Below, piece after piece: positions 11,729-23,201 of a stretch of DNA of 64,000 nucleotides. The stretch lies in NCBI RefSeq assembly GCF_042477335.2, contig NC_091249.1, positions 50,514,001-50,578,000 on the forward strand, written 5' to 3'. This DNA is from Ovis canadensis. Its lineage: Eukaryota > Chordata > Mammalia > Artiodactyla > Bovidae. Under the pieces are notes generated by a model that ran no database searches, was not told where the DNA came from, and saw only the letters and a list, made by a program, of their open reading frames with translations. Within the stretch, counting starts at the first letter, position 1. Each line of letters starts with the position of its first letter. The position numbers were made by a program, and so were the translations under genes.

Positions 11729-11761
11729 CACAGCAGAGATTCTTATTGGACAATTTTCCAA
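10364..11761 (-). pseudogene. L1 ORF2 C-terminal part fused to flanking start codon
   Basis: A 465-codon frame. The last about 454 codons are L1 ORF2: they start at the DD of the reverse transcriptase FADD motif ([13 protein letters not shown]), run through the thumb and connection regions, and end with the Cys/His-rich C-terminal region and the typical [12 protein letters not shown] segment. The first 11 codons come from flanking DNA and the target duplication. The endonuclease and most of the polymerase fingers and palm are absent, so no retrotransposition protein is expected. The frame is nonetheless fully open. Confidence 0.9.
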
Positions 11762-12170
11762 GATAATTACTCAGTGGTTGTTCAGGCACTTGAAGACAAT
11801 ACTGATGGTGATGATGGTGGTAGTGGTGATTATGGTGATGGGAAGACAAAGGAAAGGAAAAGGTTTTGTCTGATAGATTCTTGAATTTTATTTGAACAAG
11901 GGTTTGGGATATTTTGTCAGGTGGGACTGAAAAAAATAAAATGATAGCCAAGCATTTTAATGAAAAGAATTTATGTTATGCTCTAGGAAATCCAGAGGAC
12001 CTTTCCTAACCATGCCAACTTTACTTTCATATCCCCTTAATACATAATGCATGATGTCTATCACCTTCATCCAACGTGCATTTATGCAGCATCTTCTTTA
12101 TGCTAAGCTCTGTGCTAAGGCTCTGGTGTCCAGAGAGCACAGTCCCAACTTCCCTATGCAGATTACCCCA
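11745..12170. other. Spacer with TGATGG-type microsatellite
   Basis: Unique-looking sequence. A degenerate (GATGGT)n/(GGTGAT)n array lies at about 11,798-11,842. No gene. Confidence 0.6.
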
Positions 12171-12174
12171 TGTG

Positions 12175-13020
12175 AAATGATGGGCTTGATGAAGCACAAG
12201 CTGGAATCAAGATTGCTGGGAGAAATATCAATAACCTCAGATATGCAGATGATACCACCCATATGGCAGAAAGCAAAGAAGAACTAAAGAGGCTCTTGAT
12301 GAAAGTGAAAGAGGAGACTGAAAAAGCTGGCTTAAAACTCCATGTTCAAAAAACGAAGATCTTGGCATCTGGTCCCATCACTTCATGGCAAGTAGATGGG
12401 GAAACAATGGAAACAGTGAGACACTTTATTTTCTTGGGCTCCAAAGTCACTGCAGATGGTGACTGTAGCCATGAAATTAAAAGATGCTTGTTTCTTGGAA
12501 GAAAAACTATGACCAACCTAGACAGTATATTCAAAAGTAGAGACATCGCTTTGCCAATAAAGGTCTGTCTAGTCAAAGCTATGGCTTTTCCAGTAGTCAT
12601 GTATGGATGTGAGAGTTGGACTGTAAAGAAAGCTGAGCACCAAAGAATTAATGCTTTTGAACTGTGGTGTTGGAGAAGACTCTTGAGAGTCCCTTGGACT
12701 ACAAGGAGATCAAACCTAAAAGTCCATCCTAAAGAAAATCAGTCCTGAATATTCATTGGAAGAACAGGTGCTGAAGCTGAAACTCCAATACTTTGGCCAC
12801 TTAATGCAAAGAACGACTTACTGGAAAAGAGCCTGATGCTGGGAAAGATGGAAGGTGGGAGGAGAAGGGGACAACAGAGGATGAGATGGTTGTATGGCAT
12901 CACCGACTCAATGGACAAGAGTTTGAGCAAGCTCCGAGAGTTGGTGATGGACAGGGAAGCCTGGCGTGCTGCAGTCCATGGGGTCGCAAAGAGTTGGACA
13001 CAACTGAGTGCCTAAACTGA
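12175..13020 (+). mobile_element. BovB (RTE) LINE, 3' part
   Basis: The plus-strand BovB starts near GAAATGATGGGCTTGATGAA. The frame 12,263-12,748 encodes the part after the reverse transcriptase active site, with [40 protein letters not shown] and CWRRLLRVPWT. It is 5'-truncated, and the frame fails after about 12,748. The 3' end carries GTCGCAAAGAGTTGGACAC. Confidence 0.9.
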
Positions 13021-13024
13021 ACTG

Positions 13025-13155
13025 AACTGACTTCCCTAGTGGTCCAGTGGTTGCGACTCTGTTTCCAATGCAGGGGGCACAGGTATGATCCCTGGCTGGG
13101 GAAATGAGGTCCCACATGCCAAAAATAAAATAAACAAATAAAAAACGAAAAAAAC
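13025..13155 (+). mobile_element. CHR-type SINE
   Basis: The head ACTTCCCTAGTGGTCCAGTG is followed by AATGCAGGGGGCACAGG and an A-rich tail. It sits immediately 3' of the BovB copy. Confidence 0.8.
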
Positions 13156-13284
13156 ACAGTCCTCCTGATAAGGAAGTTACAAACTGATGTAATGAATGTG
13201 AGGTCTAAAAAAAGACAATACAAAGAAAGAAGTACCATGATTGATGTGAGCATGGGGCAGGGTAGATGTTCTGAATACACAATG

Positions 13285-13480
13285 ATAGCCACCGTTTATC
13301 AAGCTACACTTACTGTGTGCCCAGCATTGTTTTGAATGCTTTGCAAGCATTGTTTCATTAAATCCCACAACAACCCTGTTGGCAGGCCCACTCTCAGATA
13401 AGGAAACTCACAATGAGAGTCTGAGTGGTTTTCCCACGGTGATTCAGTAAGCTGTGGGTTGAGCCAGGATTTGGATCTCA
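13285..13480 (+). mobile_element. MIR SINE
   Basis: An old mammalian MIR: ACTGTGTGCCCAGCATTGTT, CACAACAACCCTGTTGGCAG, GATAAGGAAACTCACAATGA and a GAGCCAGGATTTGGAT end. Confidence 0.75.
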
Positions 13481-13721
13481 CGTGCTAATTCAAGACCTAG
13501 GACTCCTAACCTAGGTCCTGCTGAGAGATGGAGAATGACTGAATCTAACAAGGAGTATGCAAGTGGGCTGAAGACAGAAACTCTGTGATGAAAGAATAAC
13601 AAAAAGACCACAAAAGAGACGGGGAAATAACAGTTGAGAGGAAGGAGGGGAAAGAAACCAGGGTAGAGGTGGTTCAAAAGGCAGAAGAGAGCCAGTAGAG
13701 TCAAATACCAAAATAAAAGAT

Positions 13722-13940
13722 TTAAAGGTCCTGGTGGCTCAAACGGTAAAGCGTCTGTCTACAATGCAGGAGCCCTGGGTTCGATCCCTGGGTCAGGAAG
13801 AGTCCCTGGAGAAGGAAACGACAACCTACTCCAGTACTCTTGCCTAGAAAATCCCATGGACAGAGGAGCCTGGTGCAGGCTACTGTCCATGGGGTCGCAA
13901 AGAGTCAGACATGACTGAGCAGCTTCATTTCACTTCAAAG
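13722..13940 (+). mobile_element. Bov-tA SINE
   Basis: The tRNA-like head GGTGGCTCAAACGGTAAAGC and B-box-like GGTTCGATCC are followed by CCACTCCAG-type body and GGTCGCAAAGAGTCAGACAT. Short direct repeat AAAGGTCC on both sides. Confidence 0.88.
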
Positions 13941-14544
13941 GTCCAGGGACTTTAACCACAGTGCCATCCTTGGGGATTTTGGTTGACTAGGGGGAAGGCA
14001 GAACTGATTTCAGATAGCAGTGAGTTGAGAAATGAGTAAATAAGTGACTGGGAAATGGACACCGTGAGTGTTGAATATTATTTCTAGAAGCTCAGTTTTG
14101 GGGAAAAGGGGAGGGGTCAATAGACAGGATCAGAGACTTTTCTATAACAGGTTTTGCTTTGGTTTTTCTAAGAAGGGAGAGACTTGAAGATGGGTAGTGT
14201 GATGACACTGAGGTAACTTGCCTCGCTTTTCTTTCACCTTTTCTTGCAACAGCCCCTGATTTTATCTGAGCTAATCCCCTTCTCCCACTCTATGCTGTTT
14301 GATAGGACTGCTATACTGGGTAGGTTCTGACCTCAGGGACTAACTGACACCAGGACCAAAAAAAACACAAATGCTTAGAGTTGATTCTCCCCCACAATGA
14401 TGAGGAGTCCAGCTCCTGTTTGGGAAAAAAAAAAAAAAACCTACACGTGACTTTTCAGGCCTGACCATGAGTAATTACAAGAGCTCTCCTTGGGTGCCTC
14501 ATGGGGAAGGCCACCCTCCCTGCCCTCCTGGACTGGGTACACGG

Positions 14545-15800
14545 TCAGTTCAGTTCAGTTCAGTCGCTCAGTCATGTCCAACTCTTTGTGACCCCATGGA
14601 CTGCAGCATGCCAGGCTTCCCTGTCCATCACTAACTCCCCAAGCTTACTCAAATTCATGTCCATTGAGTCGGTGATGCCATCCAACCATCTCATCCTCTG
14701 TGGTTCCCTTCTCCTCCTGCCTACAGTCTTTCCCAGCATCAGGGTCTTTTCCAATGAGTCAGTTCTTCATATCAGGTGGCCAAAGTACTGGGATTTCAGC
14801 TTCAGCATCAGTTCTTCCAATGAATATTCAGGACTGATTTTCTTTAGGGTGGACTACTTTGATCTTGCAGTCCAAGGGACTCTCAAGAGTCTTCTCCAAC
14901 ACCAAAGTTCAAAGGCATTAGTTCTTCAGTGCTCAGCTTTCTTTATAGTCCAACTCTCACATCCATACATGACTACTGGAAAACGATAGCCTTGACTAGA
15001 TGGACCTTTGTTGGCAAAGTGATATCTCTGCTTTTGAATATGCTGTCTAGGTTGGTCATAGGTTGGTCTAGGTTGTCTTTTCTTCCAAGACACAAGCGTC
15101 TTTTAATTTCATGGCTGCAGTCACCATCTGCAGTGATTTTGGAGCCCAAGAAATAAAGTGTCTCACTGTGTCCATTATTTCCCCATCTATTTGCCATGAA
15201 ACGATGGGACCGGATGCCATGATCTTAGTTTTCTGAATGTTGAGTTTTAAGCCAACTTTTTCCACTATTCTCTTTCACTTTCATCAAGAGACTGTTGAGT
15301 TCTTCAGTTTCTGTGGTAAGAGTGGTATCATCTGCATATCTAAGATTATTGATATTTCTCCCAGAAATCTTGATTCCAGCTTGTGCTTCATCCAGCCTGG
15401 CATTTCACATGATGTACTCTGCATATAAATTAAATAAGCAGGGTGACTATATGCAGCCTTGACATGCTCCTTTCCTGATGTGGAACCAGTCTGTTGTTCC
15501 ATGTCCAGTTCTAACTGTTGTTTCTTGACCTGCATACAGATTTCTCAGGAGGCAAGTCAAGTGGTCTGGTGTTCCCATCTCTTTAAGAATTCTCCATTGT
15601 TTGTTGTGATCCACACAGTCAAAGGCTTTGGAATAGTCAATAAAGCAGAAGTAGATGTTTTTCTGGAACTGTCTTGCTTTTTCAATGATCCAATGGATGC
15701 TGGCAATTTGATCTCTGGTTCCTCTGCCTTTTCTAAATTCAACTTGAACATCTGGAAGTTCATGGTTCACATACTGTTGAAGCCTGGCTTGAAGAACTGG
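14545..15800 (-). mobile_element. BovB (RTE) LINE, 1.25 kb
   Basis: Minus-strand BovB. The plus strand starts with the reversed tail CAGTTCAGTTCAGTCGCTCA. Minus-strand frames encode reverse transcriptase segments, for example KAFDCVDHN at about 15,620, LLRNLYAGQETTVRTGHGTT near 15,500-15,560, and later [19 protein letters not shown]. Frames are broken by stops and shifts. 5'-truncated. Confidence 0.9.
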
Positions 15801-16204
15801 GTTTTGGAGTCAGGGCCTCTCAGACCCTGTGCTTTGCACATTTGCATTCCTAGCCCCAGGGCCTTCAATCCTTAGTCTCTTTATCTGAGGCCTTGAGCAG
15901 ACCTCCGCCAAACTCACATTACTGGGAGGAGGAGGGATTCCTGAAGATAGATTTCCCCACTCTGGCTCCATACCCAGTATTCGTCCACTCCTAAGCCTCA
16001 CCCACTATCCCCTAGCCAACCCAGGGTCCATAAAGCTGTAGGAGCCTCTTGTTCAGGATTTGTGGACAGTAAGATGCCCCCCAAGACTGCCCAGATCTAC
16101 CTAATCCTCCTCGGTAGGGAAAAGAGAACGGGGTGGCAGGGGGCTGGTGCTTTGTTTGGTTTTAGCCCCTTGCATATGACCATACAAGGGAACATACCCC
16201 TTGC
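15801..16204. other. Unique spacer with a weak signal-peptide-like ORF
   Basis: No gene can be supported. An ATG at 16,074 opens a short hydrophobic frame (MPPKTAQIYLILLG) that runs into a GGTAGGG donor-like site at 16,113-16,119, and a CATAAAG box lies about 50 bp upstream. No in-phase second exon was found, so it is not called as a gene. Confidence 0.3.
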
Positions 16205-16425
16205 ATATTCCCTTGTAGCTCAGTTGGCAAAGAATCTGCCTGCAATGCAGGAGACCTGAGTTTGATTCCTGGGTCAGGAAGATCCACTGGAGAAGGAAAT
16301 GGCAACCTACTCCAGTATTCTTGCCTGGAAAATCCCATGGACAGAGTAGCCTGGCAGGCTACAGTCCATGGGGTTGCAAGAGTCGGACACAACTTAGCGA
16401 CTAAAGCACCAGCACCACCATTCTA
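16205..16425 (+). mobile_element. Bov-tA SINE
   Basis: The head CCCTTGTAGCTCAGTTGGCA and GAATCTGCCTGCAATGCAGG are followed by the BovB-like end GGGTTGCAAGAGTCGGACAC and TTAGCGACTAAAGCACC. Confidence 0.9.
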
Positions 16426-17207
16426 CCATCGCAGTAAGTGATAATGACTTAACTCTTCCCTTTTTGGCTCCTTAATCAGCTGCTCTGACTCCTGACAACT
16501 TAGCTCTCTCTTCCAGCTCCGTGAGCTCTGAACAGTTTGTCCTGAGGACACTGTGCTCTGTGCACTGCTCCCCAACTCCACACAGCACCTGCTTTTTCCA
16601 AGGTAGGCTCTTGTTCAGCTCATTACCTCACACGTGGTGGGCCCTTTCCTGGCCTAAATTAGCCAGAACTGTTTGCAGCTGAAAACCATAGCTGACGTGC
16701 GCATGTCTAAATGCTGATCATGAAAAGCCAACAAAGACTAAGAGATACAGAAAAGAAAGAGAAATCACAGAGATTAATACAGTGGGGCTCCAGATGAATC
16801 AGGGAAACTGGATCCAGAGGTCATTCCAACTGACTGGACTTAGGCAGGAGAGAACATAGAGAAGTGGGGGCAAGAAGAAAATAGAGATTTTTAGGAAGAT
16901 TTGAGGCAGGGGAGAGAATCAGGATGTCAAAGGTATCTGTGTTGGGAGACCTCTATCCTTTCTAAGAAAGATGAAACATTGCTCAGATGATGAAGAGGTG
17001 GTGAGTTTAGATGGCTAAAGCTTAAATGGTTGCCGTGTGAATGACTGAGGAGCTTCTTGGGTCAAAGGAGGCATTGCCATGGGAACAGGTAACAGCATCA
17101 GTCTGCATAACTGGTACCCTCACCACAGACAGCTTGAGAAAGAGACATAGACGGAATCACACATTTTATTTGAAATATTTTCTAAACTTGACATTTTTGC
17201 TAAATGT
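16426..17207. other. Intergenic, no gene seen
   Basis: A short open frame after the CTCTCTTCCAG at 16,505-16,515, ending near CCAAGGTAGG, looks exon-like. It has no match I recognise and no compatible partner. Nothing else was seen. Confidence 0.3.
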
Positions 17208-17222
17208 AGCCTTTGTTTTCAG

Positions 17223-17434
17223 GTTACCCTGATGGCGCTCGTGATAAAGAACACACTTGCCAATGCAAGAGATGTGGGTTCAGTCCCTGGGTCAGGGAGA
17301 TCCCCTGGAGGGAGGGCATGGCAATCCACTCAAGTATTCTTGCTTGGAGAATCCCATGGACAGAGGAGCCTGCCAGGCTAGAGTCCAAGGGGTTGCAAAG
17401 AGTCAGACACGACTGAAGCGACTTAGCACAACAC
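17223..17434 (+). mobile_element. Bov-tA SINE with duplication
   Basis: Bov-tA body with CCACTCAAGTATTCTTGCTT and GGGTTGCAAAGAGTCAGACA. Flanked by the 15-bp direct repeat AGCCTTTGTTTTCAG at 17,208-17,222 and 17,435-17,449. Confidence 0.92.
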
Positions 17435-17449
17435 AGCCTTTGTTTTCAG

Positions 17450-19435
17450 TTATAACTTTGAAGCAAAAGAAAACGCCAGACTAAAAATGTGTTTACCAAA
17501 CTGAAAGACTGTCATAAACTTGGGAACATTAAATTGAGAATTTGCAATAAATTTGCGGGGAGGGGGAACCCCAAATCTGTTTCAATAGTGGTGTCTCAGT
17601 TTTGTTCTCTGCATAAAACTTAAAGTACATATGGCTGGCCACCAGAGGGAGCCAAAACCAAGCACACAACTTTTTCTACAAAGCTTTTTAGGAAAGTGAA
17701 TTATTAAAAACTGCAAAATGCAAATGAACCTCATCTTCCAAGAATATATGCAAAAATTGTAGAAATCATGCAATTTAATGCTACTCTGATGCCAAATACA
17801 TTAGAAAAAAATTCAAACTAGAAGAGAATTCTGAATCTCAAGTAGATCAAAAAAGCAGCATTCCTCCCTGCCTCCCTCCCTGTCTCTTTTTCTCTCCTCA
17901 CTCTGGGGCTGGGCTGTAGTAACTCCCCAAAGCTAGGTAAACATTCTGTGAGTTGTATCAACACTTTCTCAGCCACTACTACAGGGAGCATACTGGTTAG
18001 AGGTATGTTGACAAGAAACAGGTCTGACTCAGACCTCTTAATTCAGGCTTCAAGTATAACTTGGGAAAGAGAGGCGAAACATTTCTAGCGGAAGTTTAGT
18101 TTTTAAAAAATTGCTGCCATTAAACAGATATCTTTCCATTTTCTGCATAGTATGTGTGTTAGTTAGGATAGTTTGTTTATAAGCAAGAAAATCCAACTTT
18201 GGCTAACTTAGAGGGGAAAGGAGTTTATTGAAAGGATATTGGTTTCTACTATCCTTTGAACAGTTTATAACTAAAATCTGGGGAAAATTTTATACTGAAA
18301 ATGATAATTAGAGTTTATTTTGAACTAACTTATGTTCACAAATTTGAAAATGTGGATTAAATGGATAAATCCTAGAAAAATAAAACTCTCCAAAATTGGC
18401 ATTAAGATAGAATAAAATAGAATATAACTTTTTATAAATGCATATATTATTAAATACCTTCTTATAAAAACCAACCAACCAGCCAACCTCAGATCCAATG
18501 GCTTCACTGGTAAGTTCCAGCAAATATTTAAGGAAACCACAGTCATCTGAAACAAAGCCTTCTAGAGAAGAAAAAATGGATAGGAATCCACAATTCCTTT
18601 TGTGAGATGAGCATTACCTCCATATCGAAGACCACAAGGGACTTCCACTTCCAGAGAGATGAGTAGAAGGGCTTTTTTCTGTTTCTCTCAGTAAGTATAG
18701 GTTAAAAGAATGGACATGATAAATAAAACAACGGATGACTCTGAACAATTGAGAGAGGTAGGCAGACTGAATAGGGACCTTGGATCCGAGAAATGACACA
18801 GTTTAAGTAGCCTGGGTTTTCTTTCTGCTTCATATATGCCAGGTTTGAGACATTTTTTCTTACTAATTTTATCCTTAGCACCTAGTAAAGTAACTGGCAG
18901 ATAGGTACTTGGTGAACGAACAAATGAATGGTCACTAAGTAGCATATTTATTAAGCACTCAGGGCTATTGAATTCACTATCAAAGGAAAACCAATGAAAA
19001 TCAGTCCCTGATCTCTTTGAATTTGCTATAACTGGTTTAAGCATTGGCCAATTTTAAAAGAACCATAGAGAGTGAGGAGGGAAATGTTGCCAAAACTAAC
19101 TATGAACACAAAATAAACTACTTGTTAGACATGAACAGTGATGATGAAACAGTCATATTCCTTCCACAGAGTGAAAAAAAATTATTATGGAAAAAGCAAA
19201 ATTTTAGAAAATCTGTGAATATGAAAAAGAATTTCGCATATCTAAGATTAAAGCATAGATTATGAAAAAGAAAGTATGAAAACTGGTTTGGCAACATAAT
19301 ATATTTAGAGTACTGTTCAAACTAACCTGGAAATTGTAGTATGTCATTAGAGACACCACAGAGAAGGAAGGAAAAAGAAACAGTAGAGGGGGAAAAGGAA
19401 GATGTAGAGATGTTTTTAATTATTTTATACAAAGT
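17450..19435. other. AT-rich intergenic sequence
   Basis: No gene or clearly named repeat over about 2 kb. Open frames are short and AT-driven. Confidence 0.4.
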
Positions 19436-19762
19436 GAAAAGTGAAAGTGAAGTCGCTCATTTGCGTCCAGCTCTTTGCGACCCCATGGACTGTAGCCCGC
19501 CAGGCTCCTCTGTCCACGGAATTCTCCAGGCAAGAATACTGGAGTGGATTGCCATTTCCTCCTCCAGTGGATCTTCCTGACCCGGGAACCAAGCTCAGGT
19601 CTCCCACATTGCAGGCAGACTCCTTACCATCTGAGCCACTGCTGCTGCTGCTGCTGCTAAGCCGCTTCAGTCGTGTCCGACTCTGTGCCACCCCATAGAT
19701 GGCAGCCCAACAGGCTCTCCCATCCCTGGGATTCTCCAGGCAAGAACACTGGAGTGGGTTGC
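19436..19762 (-). mobile_element. Two adjacent Bov-tA/Bov-A2 units
   Basis: The reverse strand carries a full Bov-tA (plus-strand ends AAGTGAAAGTGAAGTCGCTC and CCATCTGAGCCACTG) joined through a CTGCTGCTGCTGCTGCTG run (19,640-19,657) to a second partial unit (GCTTCAGTCGTGTCCGACTC). Confidence 0.88.
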
Positions 19763-20249
19763 TAGGGAATCCTATTTTATATAGGATATATGCTAATGGA
19801 AAGCACTCAATACTGAGAACATACCAAATGTCCATAAATACTAGACAATCAAGAAAGTCACACATCAAGGGCACCTGCTATGATAGAAGAGCCGCTTTGC
19901 TGTGCTCCCAGGGGAGTGGTGGCAGTGTTGTCCACATGAAAGGTACCCCTGGACAAAGCAGCCAATTGTTTGCATGGCCAAACAGTGCAGTCCTGCCCAC
20001 ATAAGTGTTTACATTTCTAATGCATAATAGAACTACAATCCATGATAGCCACAAAATGTCCAAGTTGTCATTGTTCATTTTCTAGGACAAGCAAATAAAT
20101 ACATAAAGGAGAGCTTACATGATTTTTCTATGAATTCACATCCCAAGGTTCATACCTGTAAGAGATCCAGGATACTGGATTTTGGGGTTGTGGGTGGGGG
20201 TGGGTGTGAATGGATTGTCTCAGATGCTGTATGGATTCTCTTACAAATT
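19763..20249. other. Spacer, no gene seen
   Basis: Unique-looking sequence with no supported gene. A GTGGGTGGGGGTGGGTG run lies near 20,190-20,206. Confidence 0.4.
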
Positions 20250-20259
20250 AGATACCGAT

Positions 20260-21311
20260 CAGTTCAGTTCAGCTCAGTCGCTCAGTCGTGTCCGACTCTT
20301 TGCGACTCCATGAATCACAGCACGCCAGGCCTCCCTGTCCATCACCAACTCCCGGAGTTCACTCAAACTCACGTCCATCAAGTCAGTGATGCCATCCAGC
20401 CATCTCATCCTCTGTTGTCCCCTTCTTCTCCTGCCCCCAATCCCTCCCAGCATCAGAGTCTTTTCCAATGAGTCAACTCTTCCCACGAGGTGACCAAAGT
20501 ACTGGAGTTTCAGCTTTAGCATCATTCCTTCCAAAGAACACCCAGGACTGATCTCCTTTAGAATGGACTGGTTGGATCTCCTTGCAGTCCAAGGGACACT
20601 CAGGAGTCTTCTCCAACACCACAGTTCAAAAGCATCAATTCTTCGGTACTCAGCTTTCTTCACAGTCCAACTTTCACATCCATACATGACCACTGGAAAA
20701 ACCATAGCCTTGACTAGACGGACCTTTGTTGGCAAAGTAATGTCTCTGCTTTTCAATATGCTATCCAGGATGATCATAACTTTCCTTCCAAGGAGTAAGC
20801 GTCTTTTAATTTCATGGCTGCAATCACCATCTGCAGTGATTTTGGAGCCCCCAAAAATAAAGTCAGTCAGCAGAAACAGTTTCCACTGTTTTCCCATCTA
20901 TTTCTCATGAAGTGATGGGACCAGATGTCATGATTTTTGTTTTCTGAATGTTGAGCTTTAAGCTAACTATTTCACTCTCCTCTTTCACTTTCATCAAGAG
21001 GCAAGAGGCTTTTTAGTTCCTCTTCACTTTCTGCCATAAGGGTGGTGTCATCTGCATATCTGAGGTTATTGATATTTCTCCCGGCAATCTTGATTCCAGC
21101 TTGTGCTTCTTCCAGCAAACCATGGAAAATTCTGAAAGAGATGGGAATACCAGACCACCTGACCTGCCTCTTGAGAAACCTATATGCAGGTCAGGAAGCA
21201 ACAGTTAGAGCTGGACATGGAACAACAGACTGGTTCCAAATAGGAAAAGGAGTACATCGAGGCTGTATATTGTCACCCTGCTTATTTAACTTCTATGCAG
21301 AGTACATCATA
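20260..21311. mobile_element. Twin-primed (internally inverted) BovB
   Basis: The 3' half (about 20,260-21,117) is on the minus strand, from the CAGTTCAGTTC tail to the segment encoding ISITSDMQMTPPLWQKVK. The preceding part of the same ORF (about 21,118-21,311) is on the plus strand (NLYAGQEATVRAGHGTTDWF, CILSPCLFNFYAEYI). In an intact BovB the plus-strand piece directly precedes the minus-strand piece, so this is one insertion with an inverted 5' end. The near-identical 10-mers AGATACCGAT (20,250-20,259) and AGATACAGAT (21,312-21,321) fit a target duplication. Confidence 0.88.
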
Positions 21312-21321
21312 AGATACAGAT

Positions 21322-22237
21322 AAACTATTCTGCAAATCAATGAGATATGACATTCTATTTGCATTGGAATAAATCCTTGTGTAAAGGAGTACTCAGTGAC
21401 TTTAAATCCCTTGGTTGATATTTTAATCAACATGTGAAACCACTTTCCTTACAATTTCTATACATATTCATGAAGACACACAGTCAACACTGAAAGATCA
21501 CCAAGCAGAAAGAGAAAAAATCCTATTACACTGACACAACAATTTCCTTAATGTAATCAAATGGTACAGCTCTATTCCTTTAATCTGAATTCAGTTCAAA
21601 TAACTAAAAAGCTTTGTTCACTCTCGGATAGAACTAGACACTTACAAAATAAGTTTCTGACAATTCACATCAATTTGTTTTTGCAATAATCATTTAGTGC
21701 AAGAGGCTTTTTAAAAAATGCATTGAATTAGCATTAGATCAAGATGAAATAAACTGATTCACACACAAAAAGGACTTCACCAAAGGTTTTACTAGGCTTC
21801 CTTAACAGTAGTATGAGATGTCTGCTTAATAAATATGTGCGTTTATTTTTTTTTGCTTTACTTGGAAAACTTACCGATGTAACTTGCCAATACATGTTTT
21901 AAACCAAATCCTCTCATCTAATGTTTAAGACAGTAGAACAAGAGGAGACAAAAAGGAAAGGCAGTTTAATGTTCCTTTGCCTGCTTATTTTTAATATGAA
22001 AATGAGTTTTCACTGGACAAGATACAGATACAGATTGAACGGTGAGGTTAATATGAACCAGTTCAGTGTCTATTCCCCCATTTCAAAAGTCTATCACTGA
22101 AAAGTAGTTTACCATGTTCATGCTGATTCTAAGTGTTCTAGATTTGAAGTGACCAAATACATGAATGTTAATAAAAATATTTTTTAAATTAAAAAAATAT
22201 ATATAATAAGGCAGTTTTCTCAAACTTACCTGATCAT
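21322..22237. other. AT-rich intergenic sequence
   Basis: No gene or clear repeat. An AT-rich run lies at 22,165-22,210. Confidence 0.4.
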
Positions 22238-22372
22238 GAGACCTACTTGGGGGTGCTGGTTTTAAAGTATGGATTCCCGGGCCTCCTCCCTAGAGATTCT
22301 GATTCCTAAAGTACAGGGTGGGGCTCAGGAATGCACATTATTAGAAGCACCTGGATGAGCTTTACAATCAGG
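22238..22372 (-). mobile_element. MER5A-like DNA transposon fragment
   Basis: An old hAT (Charlie) non-autonomous element. Sequences such as GGATTCCCGGGCCTCCTCCC, AGAGATTCTGATTCCTAAAG, GGGTGGGGCTCAGGAATGCA and AGCACCTGGATGAG are typical of MER5A. Orientation is by similarity to the common consensus and is uncertain. Confidence 0.65.
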
Positions 22373-23170
22373 TCAATTAGGGACCTATGTGGTGTCATGA
22401 CAACAACTGACCTAGTCTTAGGGTTCAAAACGCTAAGATTGCCAGGGCTTCTGTTAGTCCTTAACTGAGTCATTTTAATCTGAGTCTAAATTTCCTCAAG
22501 TGCTAAAAAAAAAAACAGAAGGAAGACTGTTTTCAGTCTATAGACTCTGAGGACAGGACCAGCTGAGTTCTACTCACAGCTCCCTCCTCGTGCCTGGTAT
22601 AGAACAGCCTCTTGGTTATTACCTGTTGATAAATCCCTAGTTAGACAACCTGTAAGTTTCCTTTTCGACTTTAAAATTGCATGATTCTAAAATAAATAAG
22701 TAAGGAAACAATTCACTTGGTCAGTCATTTACAAAATAATAATTATTCTCAAAACAAACATAATATAAACCAAAAAAAGCCCCAATTTTGTTGGACTGGT
22801 CTCAGGGCTGTATGTTCCTGATGGGCATTTCAAGGGACCTGACTAAGGTGATTTGATTTCTTCCTCCCAGGACTGTGAAGGTTAAAGTTAGTGAACTGGG
22901 AGCACAGAGCACAAAGTTGAGTCTAGAAAACCCAGTAAATTCTGTGAAAAACAGAGTCGGTTCCCCTGCTACACACATAGGGATATTGGCATCACAGCAT
23001 AACTTGCAGGATTTTTGTTACTTTAGTCCCAAAACATTCTGTTAAGTAACAAGTCCAGAATTACCACGAACCTTCCCTGGCATGTGGGTTGTACGGTAAT
23101 AAGTACTTTTGAAACTGATTAAACAGGAAAAATAAACTCTGGAAACTATATGTTTCCAGTCTCCACACAG
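22373..23170. other. Intergenic, no gene seen
   Basis: No supported gene or named repeat. Confidence 0.4.
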
Positions 23171-23201
23171 CAGCATCAACCTCACCTGGGCAATGCAAAT
23201 T

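Noticed and set aside
19636-19657. CTG repeat that could be read as an expandable trinucleotide tract
   Set aside because: It is the normal junction sequence of Bov-A2/Bov-tA elements and occurs in other copies here (for example AGC runs near 33,010).
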